Assembly: GCF_014836415.1 (NCBI RefSeq)
Contig: NZ_JACSQY010000002.1
Coordinates: 310,001-374,000 of the forward strand
Source of the DNA: Sporosarcina gallistercoris
GTDB lineage: Bacteria; Bacillota; Bacilli; Bacillales_A; Planococcaceae
Direction of reading: 5' to 3'
DNA length: 64,000 nt
The position numbers were made by a program, and so were the translations under genes. The notes under the pieces were generated by a model. The model had not been told where the DNA came from. It did no database searches and worked only from the letters and a program-made list of their open reading frames with translations. Each line of letters opens with the position of its first letter. The stretch's first letter is position 1. Of this stretch, positions 50,088 through 58,874 are shown piece by piece.

Positions 50088-50948
50088 ATGAAAATCATGT
50101 TTTTCGACGATCCATTTAAATTTGCTGCCAAAGCAGAACCGATTTTATCAGAAGGGGAAGATGTTTTCAGCCTATTCAATGGGGTATTGCAATCCATTAA
50201 AGCCGGCATGGTACAAGAGCCGTTGATGGCAACTGCGGAACAGCACGGCAACGTGATCGCTTTGTTTCAAATGACGCCGCCTTTCCCGCTCAACATGATT
50301 TTTACGGATGAACAGCAGATGGATGCGGCAATCGATGGGATGATTGACTACATCCTCTCCAACGACTTGGCACTGCCTTCGATCATTAGTTTGAAACCAT
50401 GGGCTGAGAGATTCGCAGCTAGATGGAGTGCCCAGACCAATCAACCCTCCAAAACGATAATGGACCAAGGTTTGTATCGATTAGATAAGGTCGATGAAAC
50501 CCTCGAGAAAAGTCCCGGAACATTCAGGCTAGCCCAAGAATCCGACAAACCGCTGCTTAAAAAATGGCATATCGGATTTATAGAAGATACCCAGATGCCC
50601 GAAGTGACCCCAGAACAAGCAGCAGAGTGGGTAGCGCGCGCAGTTGAGCGTGAGGAAATTGTGCTGTGGGAAGACAACGGAATTCCAGTGGCATGTGCAA
50701 AGCAAGCAAGACCTTCGCAAAACAGCATCACAGTTTCCTTCGTCTATACACCGACTGAACACCGGAGGAAAGGCTATGCACGGACCCTCGTCGCAGACTT
50801 TTCTGCCAAGTTATTAAACAACTACGAATTCTGCATGCTCTACACAGACATGACGAACCCAACGTCTAACAAGATTTATCAGGAAATAGGATACAAGAAA
50901 ATTGCAGATTCTGTGCAATTGGGATTTGAAGTGAAGGAGGATCGTTAA
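50088..50948 (+). CDS. GNAT family N-acetyltransferase
   Basis: A 286-residue protein. The C-terminal GNAT domain (about 150-285) has TVSFVYTPTEHRRKGYARTLVADFSAKLL with the Q/RxxGxA-type loop, and ends YQEIGYKKIADSVQL. The N-terminal part (about 1-140) is a separate helical domain of the type seen in YobR-like acetyltransferases. ATG 50088 follows GAAGGGG. Its stop is followed directly by the GTG of the next gene, so the two are one operon. Confidence 0.85.
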   Translation: MKIMFFDDPFKFAAKAEPILSEGEDVFSLFNGVLQSIKAGMVQEPLMATAEQHGNVIALFQMTPPFPLNMIFTDEQQMDAAIDGMIDYILSNDLALPSIISLKPWAERFAARWSAQTNQPSKTIMDQGLYRLDKVDETLEKSPGTFRLAQESDKPLLKKWHIGFIEDTQMPEVTPEQAAEWVARAVEREEIVLWEDNGIPVACAKQARPSQNSITVSFVYTPTEHRRKGYARTLVADFSAKLLNNYEFCMLYTDMTNPTSNKIYQEIGYKKIADSVQLGFEVKEDR

Positions 50949-51836
50949 GTGGATAAACGATATGGCATCACCCCAGAGGAGAAAGAATTGGGTACTATGT
51001 GGAAGCAACAAATGATTACGACAGAACGCGGAGATTTCGAGCTATTTACGAAAGGAAGCGGACAGCCCCTTTGCGTCACTCACTTATATAGCGAATTCAA
51101 TAAGAACGGCAACCTTTTTGCCAATATCTTCACAAAGAGTGCGACAGTTTATCTTGTGAATTTGCGCGGTTGTGGAAACTCTTCACCACAAAATGAAGAA
51201 TATACGTTAGGAATGGACGATGCAGTGAAGGACTTGGAAGCAATACGCAAGTCTCTCTCCATCAAAAAATGGATTTTTGCAGGTCACTCTACTGGTGGAA
51301 TGCTCGCATTAAAGTATGCCACGCAATTTCCGGAAAGTTTAGTGAAAATCATTGCTGGTGGCTTATGCGCTTCGTCAGACTATATGAAAGACAAGGGGAG
51401 TATATATTGTTCCCAAAATCCTAATAACACCCGCTTGCTAGAAATATTATCCACCTTAAAAGATCGTGCATCCACGGCAGACCAGCGACGTGCTGCCGGG
51501 AAAGAGTGGTCACTGATGTCTCTTTATAACGAGGATACCTATGATGAAATGATTAGAAGGCCAAACAGCGGAAAGACGGTACCCGCACGCTTAGATTACT
51601 TCTCCTATGAAGAACTGCCAACGTATGATCTAAGAGCTTCACTTATGGATGTTTATGTTGAGGCACATATCTATTCTGGCCTTCATGATGCTCAATGTCC
51701 TCATCATTTTTCCAAGGAAGCGGCAGAATTGATGCCCAACTCAACGATGACCACTTTTGAATACAGCAATCACTCACCCTTCATAGAAGAAGAAAAGGAA
51801 TTTGAAAGATTTGTTCAAGATGAAGTATTTTCGTAA
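50949..51836 (+). CDS. Alpha/beta hydrolase (proline iminopeptidase-like)
   Basis: A 295-residue hydrolase with nucleophile elbow AGHSTGGMLAL (Ser near residue 117), NLRGCGNSSP upstream as in prolyl aminopeptidases, Asp in YSGLHDAQCP and His in YSNHSPFIEE. The GTG follows the preceding TAA without a gap and has AAGGAGG 8 nt upstream. Substrate unknown. Confidence 0.85.
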   Translation: MDKRYGITPEEKELGTMWKQQMITTERGDFELFTKGSGQPLCVTHLYSEFNKNGNLFANIFTKSATVYLVNLRGCGNSSPQNEEYTLGMDDAVKDLEAIRKSLSIKKWIFAGHSTGGMLALKYATQFPESLVKIIAGGLCASSDYMKDKGSIYCSQNPNNTRLLEILSTLKDRASTADQRRAAGKEWSLMSLYNEDTYDEMIRRPNSGKTVPARLDYFSYEELPTYDLRASLMDVYVEAHIYSGLHDAQCPHHFSKEAAELMPNSTMTTFEYSNHSPFIEEEKEFERFVQDEVFS

Positions 51837-51844
51837 AATACGCT

Positions 51845-52759
51845 TCAACGAATAGCTTCTTCCAAAAACTCATTAAACCACTGAGCACACTGCAATCTCT
51901 CGATCCAAGCAGGATCCTTATCTTCAACGAACCAGCAAGCATAGAGCATAGACATTGCGATTGCCGCCTTTAATACACGCTTCTTATCAAGTGCTAGTAA
52001 TTCGCAGATTTGGTCAACCCGGTAACGTAGGAGCGCTTTGGGATCAGGCTTTTCCATCAAATGATTTATCATAAATTGCACGAGGTCGAAGCAAGGATCT
52101 CCTCCAACTCCCTTTGGGTCAATTGCGAGCCAACCACGCTCCTGACTGTATAAAATATTCTCGTGATGTAAATCTCCATGCAGCAAACTGAGAGTTTCAG
52201 TGGTCTCCATCAATTCTTGGAAGTAACGAAGTGCCTGACGGACCCTCTCGTTCGGGAGGTCTCCGTCTATATCCAAATGGTGCTTTTTGTAGTCTTCCAG
52301 TGTGACTGCCCAATCCGTGATGAGCGGGAGATCACTGTCCTCTGGCAAATCTCGGCGGAGTTTCTTCCATACACTTATGAATTCCTGGACAACCACCTCT
52401 TCGTCAGAAAGATTACAGAGCATATGCCCAGGAGTAAGATTCTCCAATAACATGGCTCCTCGCACCCGATCCTCTTTCACCAATCGTGCACATCCATGAC
52501 CATTGTAGAGCCCGAGAGTTTCCATCTCATTACGGTAGGCCAGATCTGGCACCCCTAGTTTTAAAATGTAGGGAGTTTGTCGGGAGTCTACCGCGTTCGT
52601 CACATAGTTATAAGAGAGATTGTGAACCGGTTGCTCAATCGTCAATCCCCAGTGTTTTGCAAAGCAGTTCACTCGCTCTTCCAACGATGCAATCCACACC
52701 TCTCCCTCTGTTCCAAAACTATTTCGTACTCTCTGTTCAAACTCAATGGGTAGCTTCAT
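51845..52759 (-). CDS. Aminoglycoside phosphotransferase family, APH(6)/hydroxyurea kinase-like
   Basis: A 304-residue kinase-fold protein. The catalytic loop SLLHGDLHHENIL (about 195-207) and metal loop LAIDPKGVGGDPCFDLVQF (about 215-233) match the APH(6) streptomycin 6-kinase family rather than generic APH enzymes. N-terminal Lys in TPYILKLG is the likely ATP-binding residue. Whether it modifies an antibiotic is not known. GGGGGGACATGT precedes ATG 52759. It is followed by the guanidine exporter genes upstream on the same strand. Confidence 0.8.
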   Translation of the reverse strand: MKLPIEFEQRVRNSFGTEGEVWIASLEERVNCFAKHWGLTIEQPVHNLSYNYVTNAVDSRQTPYILKLGVPDLAYRNEMETLGLYNGHGCARLVKEDRVRGAMLLENLTPGHMLCNLSDEEVVVQEFISVWKKLRRDLPEDSDLPLITDWAVTLEDYKKHHLDIDGDLPNERVRQALRYFQELMETTETLSLLHGDLHHENILYSQERGWLAIDPKGVGGDPCFDLVQFMINHLMEKPDPKALLRYRVDQICELLALDKKRVLKAAIAMSMLYACWFVEDKDPAWIERLQCAQWFNEFLEEAIR

Positions 52760-52825
52760 ACATGTCCCCCCTTTTCCTTTAATTCAGCTAGCAGGCGATA
52801 GATTCCCGCCTGTAACTTTACTCCA

Positions 52826-53140
52826 TCAAGACACTATTTTTAACCCCACTGCCGCTCCTAATACCATTCCGATGAACAGCAGACGTTTCCACTCTTTTGA
52901 CTCCCCGTAGACGAGCATTCCTAATAACGCGCCACCAGATGCTCCGATTCCTGTCCAAACGGCGTAGGCAGTACCCATCGGCAACGTTTCCATGGCATTT
53001 GCTAAAAATAGAAAACTCGCGCCAAATCCCGCAACCAGCAGTACGACTGCCTGCCAATTCCGATCCTTGTGTAGCTTACTGATCATTAACACACCAAACA
53101 TTTCAAACAACCCTGCCACTACCAATGAAACCCACGCCAT
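52826..53140 (-). CDS. ykkD: SMR family protein, second subunit of guanidinium exporter (YkkD-like)
   Basis: A 104-residue four-helix SMR protein beginning [20 protein letters not shown], with the conserved Glu in FEMFGV (residue 13), YAVWTGIGASGGALLGMLVYGE and a final VGLKIVS. It pairs with the upstream SMR gene to form a heterodimeric Gdx-type exporter. Its ATG overlaps the previous stop (TAATG). Expressed with ykkC from the guanidine riboswitch. Confidence 0.85.
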   Translation of the reverse strand: MAWVSLVVAGLFEMFGVLMISKLHKDRNWQAVVLLVAGFGASFLFLANAMETLPMGTAYAVWTGIGASGGALLGMLVYGESKEWKRLLFIGMVLGAAVGLKIVS

Positions 53141-53481
53141 TACGATTCCACTCCTTCTGATTCAGTGTCGGGAGTCACTACTTTCAAACCGATCACTCCT
53201 GCTAATAACACCATAATTAAAATCATCTTCACAATCTTAAATGGTTCTTCAAAAAATACGATATCTGTAAAGACTGTTCCCGCAGTACCAAGGCCAACAA
53301 AAACGGCATAGACCGTTCCGACGGGTAGTTTTCTTCCTGCCATAATCATCATATAAAAGCTGATGGCGATGGCTAAAACCGTCCCACTCCACTCTAAAAA
53401 GCCGTCCGCATGCTTTAACCCAACTACCCAAAACACTTCAAATACCGCTGCAATGACGACCTTAATCCAATTTGCATTCAA
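53140..53481 (-). CDS. ykkC: SMR family protein, first subunit of guanidinium exporter (YkkC-like)
   Basis: A 113-residue SMR protein, [20 protein letters not shown], with the central Glu in [22 protein letters not shown] and KVMILIMV-like last helix. Both subunits exporting guanidinium is the known role of the YkkCD pair. The TTG at 53481 is used: GGAGGTG lies 8 nt upstream, and the longer reading starts in the riboswitch terminator. Confidence 0.87.
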   Translation of the reverse strand: MNANWIKVVIAAVFEVFWVVGLKHADGFLEWSGTVLAIAISFYMMIMAGRKLPVGTVYAVFVGLGTAGTVFTDIVFFEEPFKIVKMILIMVLLAGVIGLKVVTPDTESEGVES

Positions 53482-53510
53482 GTTACTGACACCTCCATAT
53501 TTTTTAACAG

Positions 53511-53631
53511 ACAAAAAGCCCGAGAGATACTGAAAACAGTCATCTCCCAGGCTTTTATCCTTCCGTGACACAGCAACGCTGTGAGTTTTCTCTCGGTCCA
53601 GACTAACAGTTCGTTACGGAACCCTAGAAAA
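53511..53631 (-). ncRNA. Guanidine-I riboswitch (ykkC class) with terminator
   Basis: In mRNA order the diagnostic blocks are TTTCTAGGGTTCCG (near 53618-53631), GTCTGGACCGAGAGAAAAC (53587-53605), GTGTCACGG, GGATAAAAGCCTGGGAGA and then a terminator stem with TCTCTCGGGCTTTTTGT. This is the standard ykkC order, directly upstream of the exporter pair. Confidence 0.93.
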
Positions 53632-53766
53632 CATGAGTATGCAATTAAATCTCATTATACCTACTCAAAAAGCTTTTTCAAGCAATGCACTCTTGTTTAT
53701 TAATGTAAATAAGGTAATGCACATGCCTATCCTACTTCGTTGGGTTTCTACTTGCTCTTCCACTTT

Positions 53767-54489
53767 TCAAACAGTACGTGGTCGATCAATCCGATAAATG
53801 CCTTTACGGTCTCTCAACACACAGCCATTGTTCTCAAAAATCCGGATCATCCCAGCATTTGCAGCGTCGGTACTTCCTACATAATACGTTGCCCCAAATC
53901 CTTTTAATGCCTCCAGGGAATGTTGATGACAAACGGTCCCTACTCCCTTGCCTCGCCATTTTGGTAAAATACCAAAGTAAAACAGCCTGCCTTCTTCCTT
54001 CGTACCGGGTTCAATATGAGGGATACTGATGCCTACCGGCTGGTCTTCTTTTTGGAAAATCATGCAATGAGATCTCCAATCCGGACCCAGTTCCAATTCG
54101 AAAGACTCCATGATTTGTTCAATTGTAAATAGAATATTTTTATTGGCAGAGCCACTGCGACATTGCTCATATAAGTGCGCAAACGTTTCATCGGTCATTT
54201 CGGAGTCTGCTAAAATCATTGAAGAAATATCAGGTCTTTGCATATGAATTGGATGTAAATCCACGGTGTATTCCACGATTACAGATACCTTATGGAAACC
54301 TTTTTTTAGCAGCCACACCTCAAACGTCTCATCCATCAATAAGGATAGGTAGTCCACTTCCTTGTGATTCCATTCTCTCAAAAGTTCTTGGAAAGTTTCT
54401 TCATAGTCACGTTCACTTACCACAGGTTGTTTCACCTGGTCTACCAACCAATACTCTTTTTCTTTCTTGATAGTGCTGAACAGCTTCAT
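53767..54489 (-). CDS. GNAT family N-acetyltransferase
   Basis: A 240-residue protein with the acetyl-CoA motif YFGILPKWRGKGVGTVCHQ (about residues 180-198) and YVGSTDAANAGMIRIFENNGC, as in acetyltransferases of two half-domains. The N-terminal half (about 1-100) is poorly conserved. Substrate unknown. AAGGGGCAGAG precedes ATG 54489. Followed upstream by a Nudix gene on the same strand, 36 bp away. Confidence 0.85.
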   Translation of the reverse strand: MKLFSTIKKEKEYWLVDQVKQPVVSERDYEETFQELLREWNHKEVDYLSLLMDETFEVWLLKKGFHKVSVIVEYTVDLHPIHMQRPDISSMILADSEMTDETFAHLYEQCRSGSANKNILFTIEQIMESFELELGPDWRSHCMIFQKEDQPVGISIPHIEPGTKEEGRLFYFGILPKWRGKGVGTVCHQHSLEALKGFGATYYVGSTDAANAGMIRIFENNGCVLRDRKGIYRIDRPRTV

Positions 54490-54525
54490 CTCTGCCCCTT
54501 CTTTCTGTTAAACACGTTCTCTTTT

Positions 54526-55143
54526 CTAGTCAATCCATGTTTCTTTATGAGGATTACGGTTGAATTCGAAAAGGATATGGATCTGTTCTGTAGTATTGCG
54601 CTTCACAGAAAGCTCCGGGAGATTGTTTTCAGTGAAAAATCCGATTTCCGCTGTCTCGACTCCGGTGATCGGTTGTCCTCCAATAATTTCGCATTGGATG
54701 AAGACTTTATAATAGTGAAACGCTTGGGGTATCGATGCGTACTTATTCATATCCATCAGTGCCAGTAATTTTCCCGGTTGAACTACGTACCCTGACTCTT
54801 CTCGTACTTCTTTCACCACATTTTCTGCAGCAGACAATCCTACTTCACAAAAACCGCCTGGCAACGCCCATTTCTTGTCGTGTGTTTCTTTCACGAGTAA
54901 GATTTGATCGTCTTGAAACACAACACCCCTAACATCTATCTTAGGAGTCGGATATCCCTTTTCCTCCAAAAAAAGCTCTTGAATTTTTTGCATGTCCGTT
55001 TTTGTATGAAACGCCATAATTTCTGCACTAATTGTCTGTAATTCCTCATATCGTTCCCGATCGAATGCATCATTCGAAAAAGCCTGTCCGGCCTGGGAGA
55101 TCGATTGAATCCGTTGTGCCCATTCCAACCATTTATAGCTCAT
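54526..55143 (-). CDS. Nudix hydrolase (ADP-ribose pyrophosphatase-like)
   Basis: A 205-residue Nudix enzyme. The box G-x5-E-x7-REUxEExGU is intact (GGFCEVGLSAAENVVKEVRE then ESGY). An N-terminal helical part (about 1-60) starts KWLEWAQRIQSISQAGQAFS, as in YjhB-type proteins that hydrolyse ADP-ribose or other nucleotide diphosphates. GGAGGGAATGAG precedes ATG 55143. Possibly co-transcribed with the GNAT gene downstream. Confidence 0.88.
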   Translation of the reverse strand: MSYKWLEWAQRIQSISQAGQAFSNDAFDRERYEELQTISAEIMAFHTKTDMQKIQELFLEEKGYPTPKIDVRGVVFQDDQILLVKETHDKKWALPGGFCEVGLSAAENVVKEVREESGYVVQPGKLLALMDMNKYASIPQAFHYYKVFIQCEIIGGQPITGVETAEIGFFTENNLPELSVKRNTTEQIHILFEFNRNPHKETWID

Positions 55144-55453
55144 CTCATTCCCTCCACTTTAACGTCTATCTGGCAATCAATGATAGAGTACTCAGATACT
55201 TCTTACCACTAATCGGATGTAAAGCGAGATGGCTCACCTCGCTTCAATTCCTGGAAACCTAGTTCAAAACGCAGTCGGAATGGCTGTTGCGATTCCAGAC
55301 TGTGTTCTACTTAAGAAAGTTGAAGTGTTTAAATAATTTTCAAAAAGCCAAACTCCAATTGAATCGAAGTTTGGCTTTTTAATTGGAATAATGGGAACTT
55401 AATAACCTAAATAACGTATTAGTAGAAACCATTTGTGAAGGAAGGTTTTGTGT
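55144..55453. other. Intergenic region with hairpins, possible small RNA
   Basis: A 310-bp gap with GCGAG / CTCGC (55219-55241), GGAAT / ATTCC (about 55275-55300) and the strong terminator at 55342-55382. The terminator has no gene in front of it on the plus strand, so a short non-coding transcript is possible. Confidence 0.35.
55342..55382 (+). terminator. Terminator without an upstream gene on its strand
   Basis: AAAAAGCCAAACT / AGTTTGGCTTTTT stem with a 13-nt loop and T runs on both sides. It may serve the minus direction as well. Confidence 0.75.
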
Positions 55454-55849
55454 TTGAAGAAAATATCCCGATGGGGCTTCATGTATGTTGTGCTAGTTTT
55501 CTTAATCGCACTGAGCATTCATAACGCTATGCATCACCCTATGGATTATGAAGTAGTTGAGATTTCTAACCTGCCATCCGGAGTAAAGCAAGGTATGAAA
55601 GAATCTAACCGCCAACAAGCGTTCAGTACATTTGAACACGGGGACCATACATACGTCGTCTATCACTTGAATGAGTCCAACTCCTACAGCTCGCTCGATC
55701 TCAAAGCTCATAAACGGTTCAGTCAACCGATTATTACAGCTACTATCACTCATGCCGTAGATGATCCGCTTGTTGAAAGTGAAAAAGCCATCAAATTGAA
55801 AGAGAGCAGTGACAAGGAATTTAAATTTCAAGTAGTAGATGAACGATAA
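55454..55849 (+). CDS. Membrane-anchored or secreted small protein, unknown function
   Basis: A 131-residue protein with an N-terminal hydrophobic segment (about 9-23, YVVLVFLIALSIH) and a hydrophilic remainder. Strand-like parts such as HTYVVYHLNESNSY and IITATITHAVDD suggest a small beta-rich domain. TTG 55454 has GAAGGAAGG 8 nt upstream; TTG 55448 is too close. Family not recognised. It is convergent with the AAA ATPase gene. Confidence 0.6.
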   Translation: MKKISRWGFMYVVLVFLIALSIHNAMHHPMDYEVVEISNLPSGVKQGMKESNRQQAFSTFEHGDHTYVVYHLNESNSYSSLDLKAHKRFSQPIITATITHAVDDPLVESEKAIKLKESSDKEFKFQVVDER

Positions 55850-55879
55850 AGGGATACAAAAGCGGATCAACTCAAGCGT

Positions 55880-56590
55880 TTACCCTTCCTCGAATAGGTC
55901 TTTTAGAAACTTTTGTCGATGATCTAAGAAGTATTTCGTTACTTGATAGTGATGGGTCTGCTCATAGTCAATTGCGTGGATTTCTTCTTCATCGAAACTG
56001 AGTATGGATGCTCCCGGATAGCCAAGCAGAATTGGAGAATGCGTAGCTATGATGAATTGACAGTTTTTCTCTTCCACCAGCTTATGGATAATCCTCAAAA
56101 ATGTTAATTGGCGCTGTGGCGATAATGCCGCTTCTGGTTCATCCAACAAATAGAGTGCTCTGCCGTTAAAGCGATTGAGGAATAAGGACATGAATGATTC
56201 GCCGTGCGATTGTTGATGCAAGGATATCCCACCATAGGCATTATAAGAACCTACTTGGTCCACATGAGAGGCAAATTGATAAAACGATTCGGCTCGTAAG
56301 AAAAATCCATTCGTCACTTTAGGCATCCATGATAATCGTAAATACTCCGAGAGATCGCTCCCCGCTGCATCCACTTCATACTGATTGTTACGCCCCCCGC
56401 CCGCGGGATTAAACCCACATACATCCGCTACCCCTTCCAGTAACGTTGACTTTCCTGAACCATTTTCTCCAACAAAATACGTGACAGGATTTGTTAACTC
56501 TAGTTCTTTCAATGACTGAATAACCGGTATGGTGAACGGATACTCCTCTTTTCTTTTTTCATTTTGAAGCGTAATCTTTTTTAGAAACAT
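55880..56590 (-). CDS. AAA family ATPase (ABC/OLD-like fold)
   Basis: A 236-residue soluble ATPase with Walker A VGENGSGKST (about residues 41-50), Walker B ALYLLDEPEAALSP (about 145-158) and an IIATHSPILLG switch, the AAA_21/AAA_23 type. The central part lacks the coiled-coil of SMC proteins. Cellular role unknown; similar proteins occur both as housekeeping and in toxin or defence pairs, but no partner gene is apparent. AGGAAGGACGTACTAGT precedes ATG 56590. Confidence 0.82.
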   Translation of the reverse strand: MFLKKITLQNEKRKEEYPFTIPVIQSLKELELTNPVTYFVGENGSGKSTLLEGVADVCGFNPAGGGRNNQYEVDAAGSDLSEYLRLSWMPKVTNGFFLRAESFYQFASHVDQVGSYNAYGGISLHQQSHGESFMSLFLNRFNGRALYLLDEPEAALSPQRQLTFLRIIHKLVEEKNCQFIIATHSPILLGYPGASILSFDEEEIHAIDYEQTHHYQVTKYFLDHRQKFLKDLFEEG

Positions 56591-56617
56591 ACTAGTACGT
56601 CCTTCCTAATAGTCCCA

Positions 56618-57133
56618 CTAAATATGTGGAACGAAAAACAAGATAATAAGCAGAACAAGCACGGTGCAGTTGGCAGAATAGACGATTAAGTCCTCCGACG
56701 TCCTTACACTACCGTAGCGATGAACTACCGATAGGACAAATAGATACATTAAAGCTAAAAAGTATAGCAGGACCACGTCAATTTGCCATTGCTGATCTTG
56801 AGTGATCGATGCAAATACCTTGCTTCCCAAAACAACAAATCCAATAAATGAAAGCACAAACAGGACTCCTAAGAGAACAGGTAGAATTCTCCAGATCTTA
56901 TGTGTGAAAAATTGCCCGTTCTTGCGCGCTTGCCAATACACAACTGCTGCAGTACTCCACACTGTACCGATGATGCTAACAAATGTAATTGCAATAGTAG
57001 GGTCTATCCAACGTGGTAGACTTTCAAGCGACACATGAATTGAACTTATGTAATAATGCTTACCGATCAATCCTAAGATCACTGCACACGCCGTTGCTAA
57101 TTGATAGCCTGTCCACTTTGACAAATCATTCAC
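56618..57133 (-). CDS. Membrane protein, unknown function
   Basis: A 171-residue protein with five hydrophobic segments, including LATACAVILGLIG, IAITFVSIIGTVWSTAAVVYWQ, ILPVLLGVLFVLSFIGFVVLG, VVLLYFLALMYLFVLSVV and TVLVLLIILFFVPHI. No family recognised. ATG 57133 has AAAAGGAG only 3 nt upstream, so TTG 57127 (8 nt) is an alternative start. It lies 28 bp before the AAA ATPase gene on the same strand. Confidence 0.65.
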   Translation of the reverse strand: MNDLSKWTGYQLATACAVILGLIGKHYYISSIHVSLESLPRWIDPTIAITFVSIIGTVWSTAAVVYWQARKNGQFFTHKIWRILPVLLGVLFVLSFIGFVVLGSKVFASITQDQQWQIDVVLLYFLALMYLFVLSVVHRYGSVRTSEDLIVYSANCTVLVLLIILFFVPHI

Positions 57134-57198
57134 TCCTTTTCCATATTACGAAAGGAAGTAAAAAAAGTTTCGATACTTGTTAGATCTTTCTTGAAGTA

Positions 57199-57241
57199 AA
57201 AATGGACCTACCCAGAATTATCTGCCAGGTGGGCCCATTTG
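57199..57241 (-). terminator. Terminator of the ABC transporter operon
   Basis: Minus strand AAATGGGCCCACC / GGTAGGTCCATTTTT imperfect stem. Confidence 0.75.
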
Positions 57242-57245
57242 TTAT

Positions 57246-58874
57246 TCATACGTAATGACGCTTAATCGGAAGCAGCATCTTCCAGCCGACCAGACATCCC
57301 AATACAATCACGACTAAGTAAATCGGAGTCCCATATGGAATCTTAGTCATCAGAATATGAATCCCTACAAAGACTCCAATGAGCAGCATGAGGATAATCT
57401 GTTTTGCTGTACCCGATTGAACAGACTCACCCATTGGAAGCGAAAATGGCAATGTGCCTTTTGCACCTATCGCATAGCAAATGACTGCATATAGGACAGC
57501 TGAAAACAAGACGACAATAAGATCGGGAACAATTCGCCAGCCGAACAACACCGTAAATAGTACTGCTTGCAAAATATACACCGGCAAAAACAACTGGGCT
57601 AGGCTCGCTTTTAAAGCTGCTCTGTTAACACGTGAAACACTCGTTATCGGGGCGACGGCAAAGATCCATGCTCCTTTGAATTTACCTGAATAACTTAACA
57701 TGATTGCTAGTGGACCAATGATGATATAACCGAAGTAAATCATGAAATACGTATTGGAGGTTATCATGTCTTGCCATGTTCCATTGGATAAAAAGATATA
57801 TAAAAAGAGGAACGGTGCAACGAATCCGACCCCTAACGATGGATACACTTTCAGTTTAAAATCACGTTCTCGTTTCATCAGCTGCCATGAAAACCGGAAA
57901 CTTGCACGTTCTTCGCTGTTTCTGCAGAGCACCCACCCCCAGAACCTCATCAATACTGCCTGTTGTTGTTTGCCGCCTCTTGTTTCAGCCATTAGTTTCT
58001 GAAGGTCACGTTCAAACAACGGCATTTTACGGATGTACATCCAAATCGCTAATACGGGAATGATAACAGCAGTTAATGAGAGCATTACAAGCGGTTGACT
58101 CCCATTGCCCCCTAGCAACCATTCGAAAGGTGCTGCAAACCATAACGGTGGAATCAGGAAATGCCACCAGCTGAACTCATATGAAATCGTTAAACCCACG
58201 AAGTCAAACGAGCGGATCAGAACTTGATATCCTACAAAAATCCCCACTGATAACAGGATTTGTACGTAATTGATCATGTCTTTTAGTCGTTCGCCATCGA
58301 AAACACGCAGCATCACCATATAGGTGATCGCTGTAAGTGCGATGATGAACAGCATTAGAAAAATCATCATCACCAAGAACAATAAAAAGAACAGTATCCC
58401 TTTGGACACAAGTATTACTATTGAAGGAATGCCCAGTAAAGATAGTGCAATCAATGTCATGTAAATACTGATATGGACTAGCTTCGCAGCATTCAGCGTC
58501 CGATCATCCACGGGTGCAGCAGCCAGCAGAATCCGATCTCTAACGTCCAGGAGGACACTGGAAAAGTCCGCAATGAGCGACGTCATGATCATGAACATCG
58601 CAATTCCGAATACAATCCCCATCTGCAGCATCACGCTGTCGCCAATGAACAGGAAAGGAATAATCACTAGACCGTATAGCACATACAACCCAAGGGATTT
58701 AAGAAATTGGTTACCTTCTTTCAGTTTCGTTTGAGAAAATACAACAGGGATGCGCCGTTCATCCATTGTCAGCTTCAGCCCGACAATGGTTCGCATGGAA
58801 GGATAGTGGATTCCAAACGTTTGAAAGAGACCTTTAAATAAGTCCATCACACGCAGTGATCGGAAGTTATCCAT
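57246..58874 (-). CDS. ABC-2 type permease (YthQ/EcsB-like)
   Basis: A 542-residue membrane protein with about 12 hydrophobic segments. It begins MDNFRSLRVMDLFKGLFQTF and ends CLVGWKMLLPIKRHYV. The arrangement of two six-helix halves with a long cytoplasmic loop (about 300-350, rich in Arg/Lys) fits large permeases of the YthQ class. It overlaps the ATPase gene; ATG 58874 follows GGTG by 6 nt. Substrate unknown. Confidence 0.78.
   Translation of the reverse strand: MDNFRSLRVMDLFKGLFQTFGIHYPSMRTIVGLKLTMDERRIPVVFSQTKLKEGNQFLKSLGLYVLYGLVIIPFLFIGDSVMLQMGIVFGIAMFMIMTSLIADFSSVLLDVRDRILLAAAPVDDRTLNAAKLVHISIYMTLIALSLLGIPSIVILVSKGILFFLLFLVMMIFLMLFIIALTAITYMVMLRVFDGERLKDMINYVQILLSVGIFVGYQVLIRSFDFVGLTISYEFSWWHFLIPPLWFAAPFEWLLGGNGSQPLVMLSLTAVIIPVLAIWMYIRKMPLFERDLQKLMAETRGGKQQQAVLMRFWGWVLCRNSEERASFRFSWQLMKRERDFKLKVYPSLGVGFVAPFLFLYIFLSNGTWQDMITSNTYFMIYFGYIIIGPLAIMLSYSGKFKGAWIFAVAPITSVSRVNRAALKASLAQLFLPVYILQAVLFTVLFGWRIVPDLIVVLFSAVLYAVICYAIGAKGTLPFSLPMGESVQSGTAKQIILMLLIGVFVGIHILMTKIPYGTPIYLVVIVLGCLVGWKMLLPIKRHYV

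Noticed and set aside
55880..57133. Two-gene phage-defence system (AAA ATPase plus membrane protein)
   Set aside because: The ATPase is of a common housekeeping type, no nuclease or toxin domain is visible, and the neighbours are ordinary genes; evidence is too thin.
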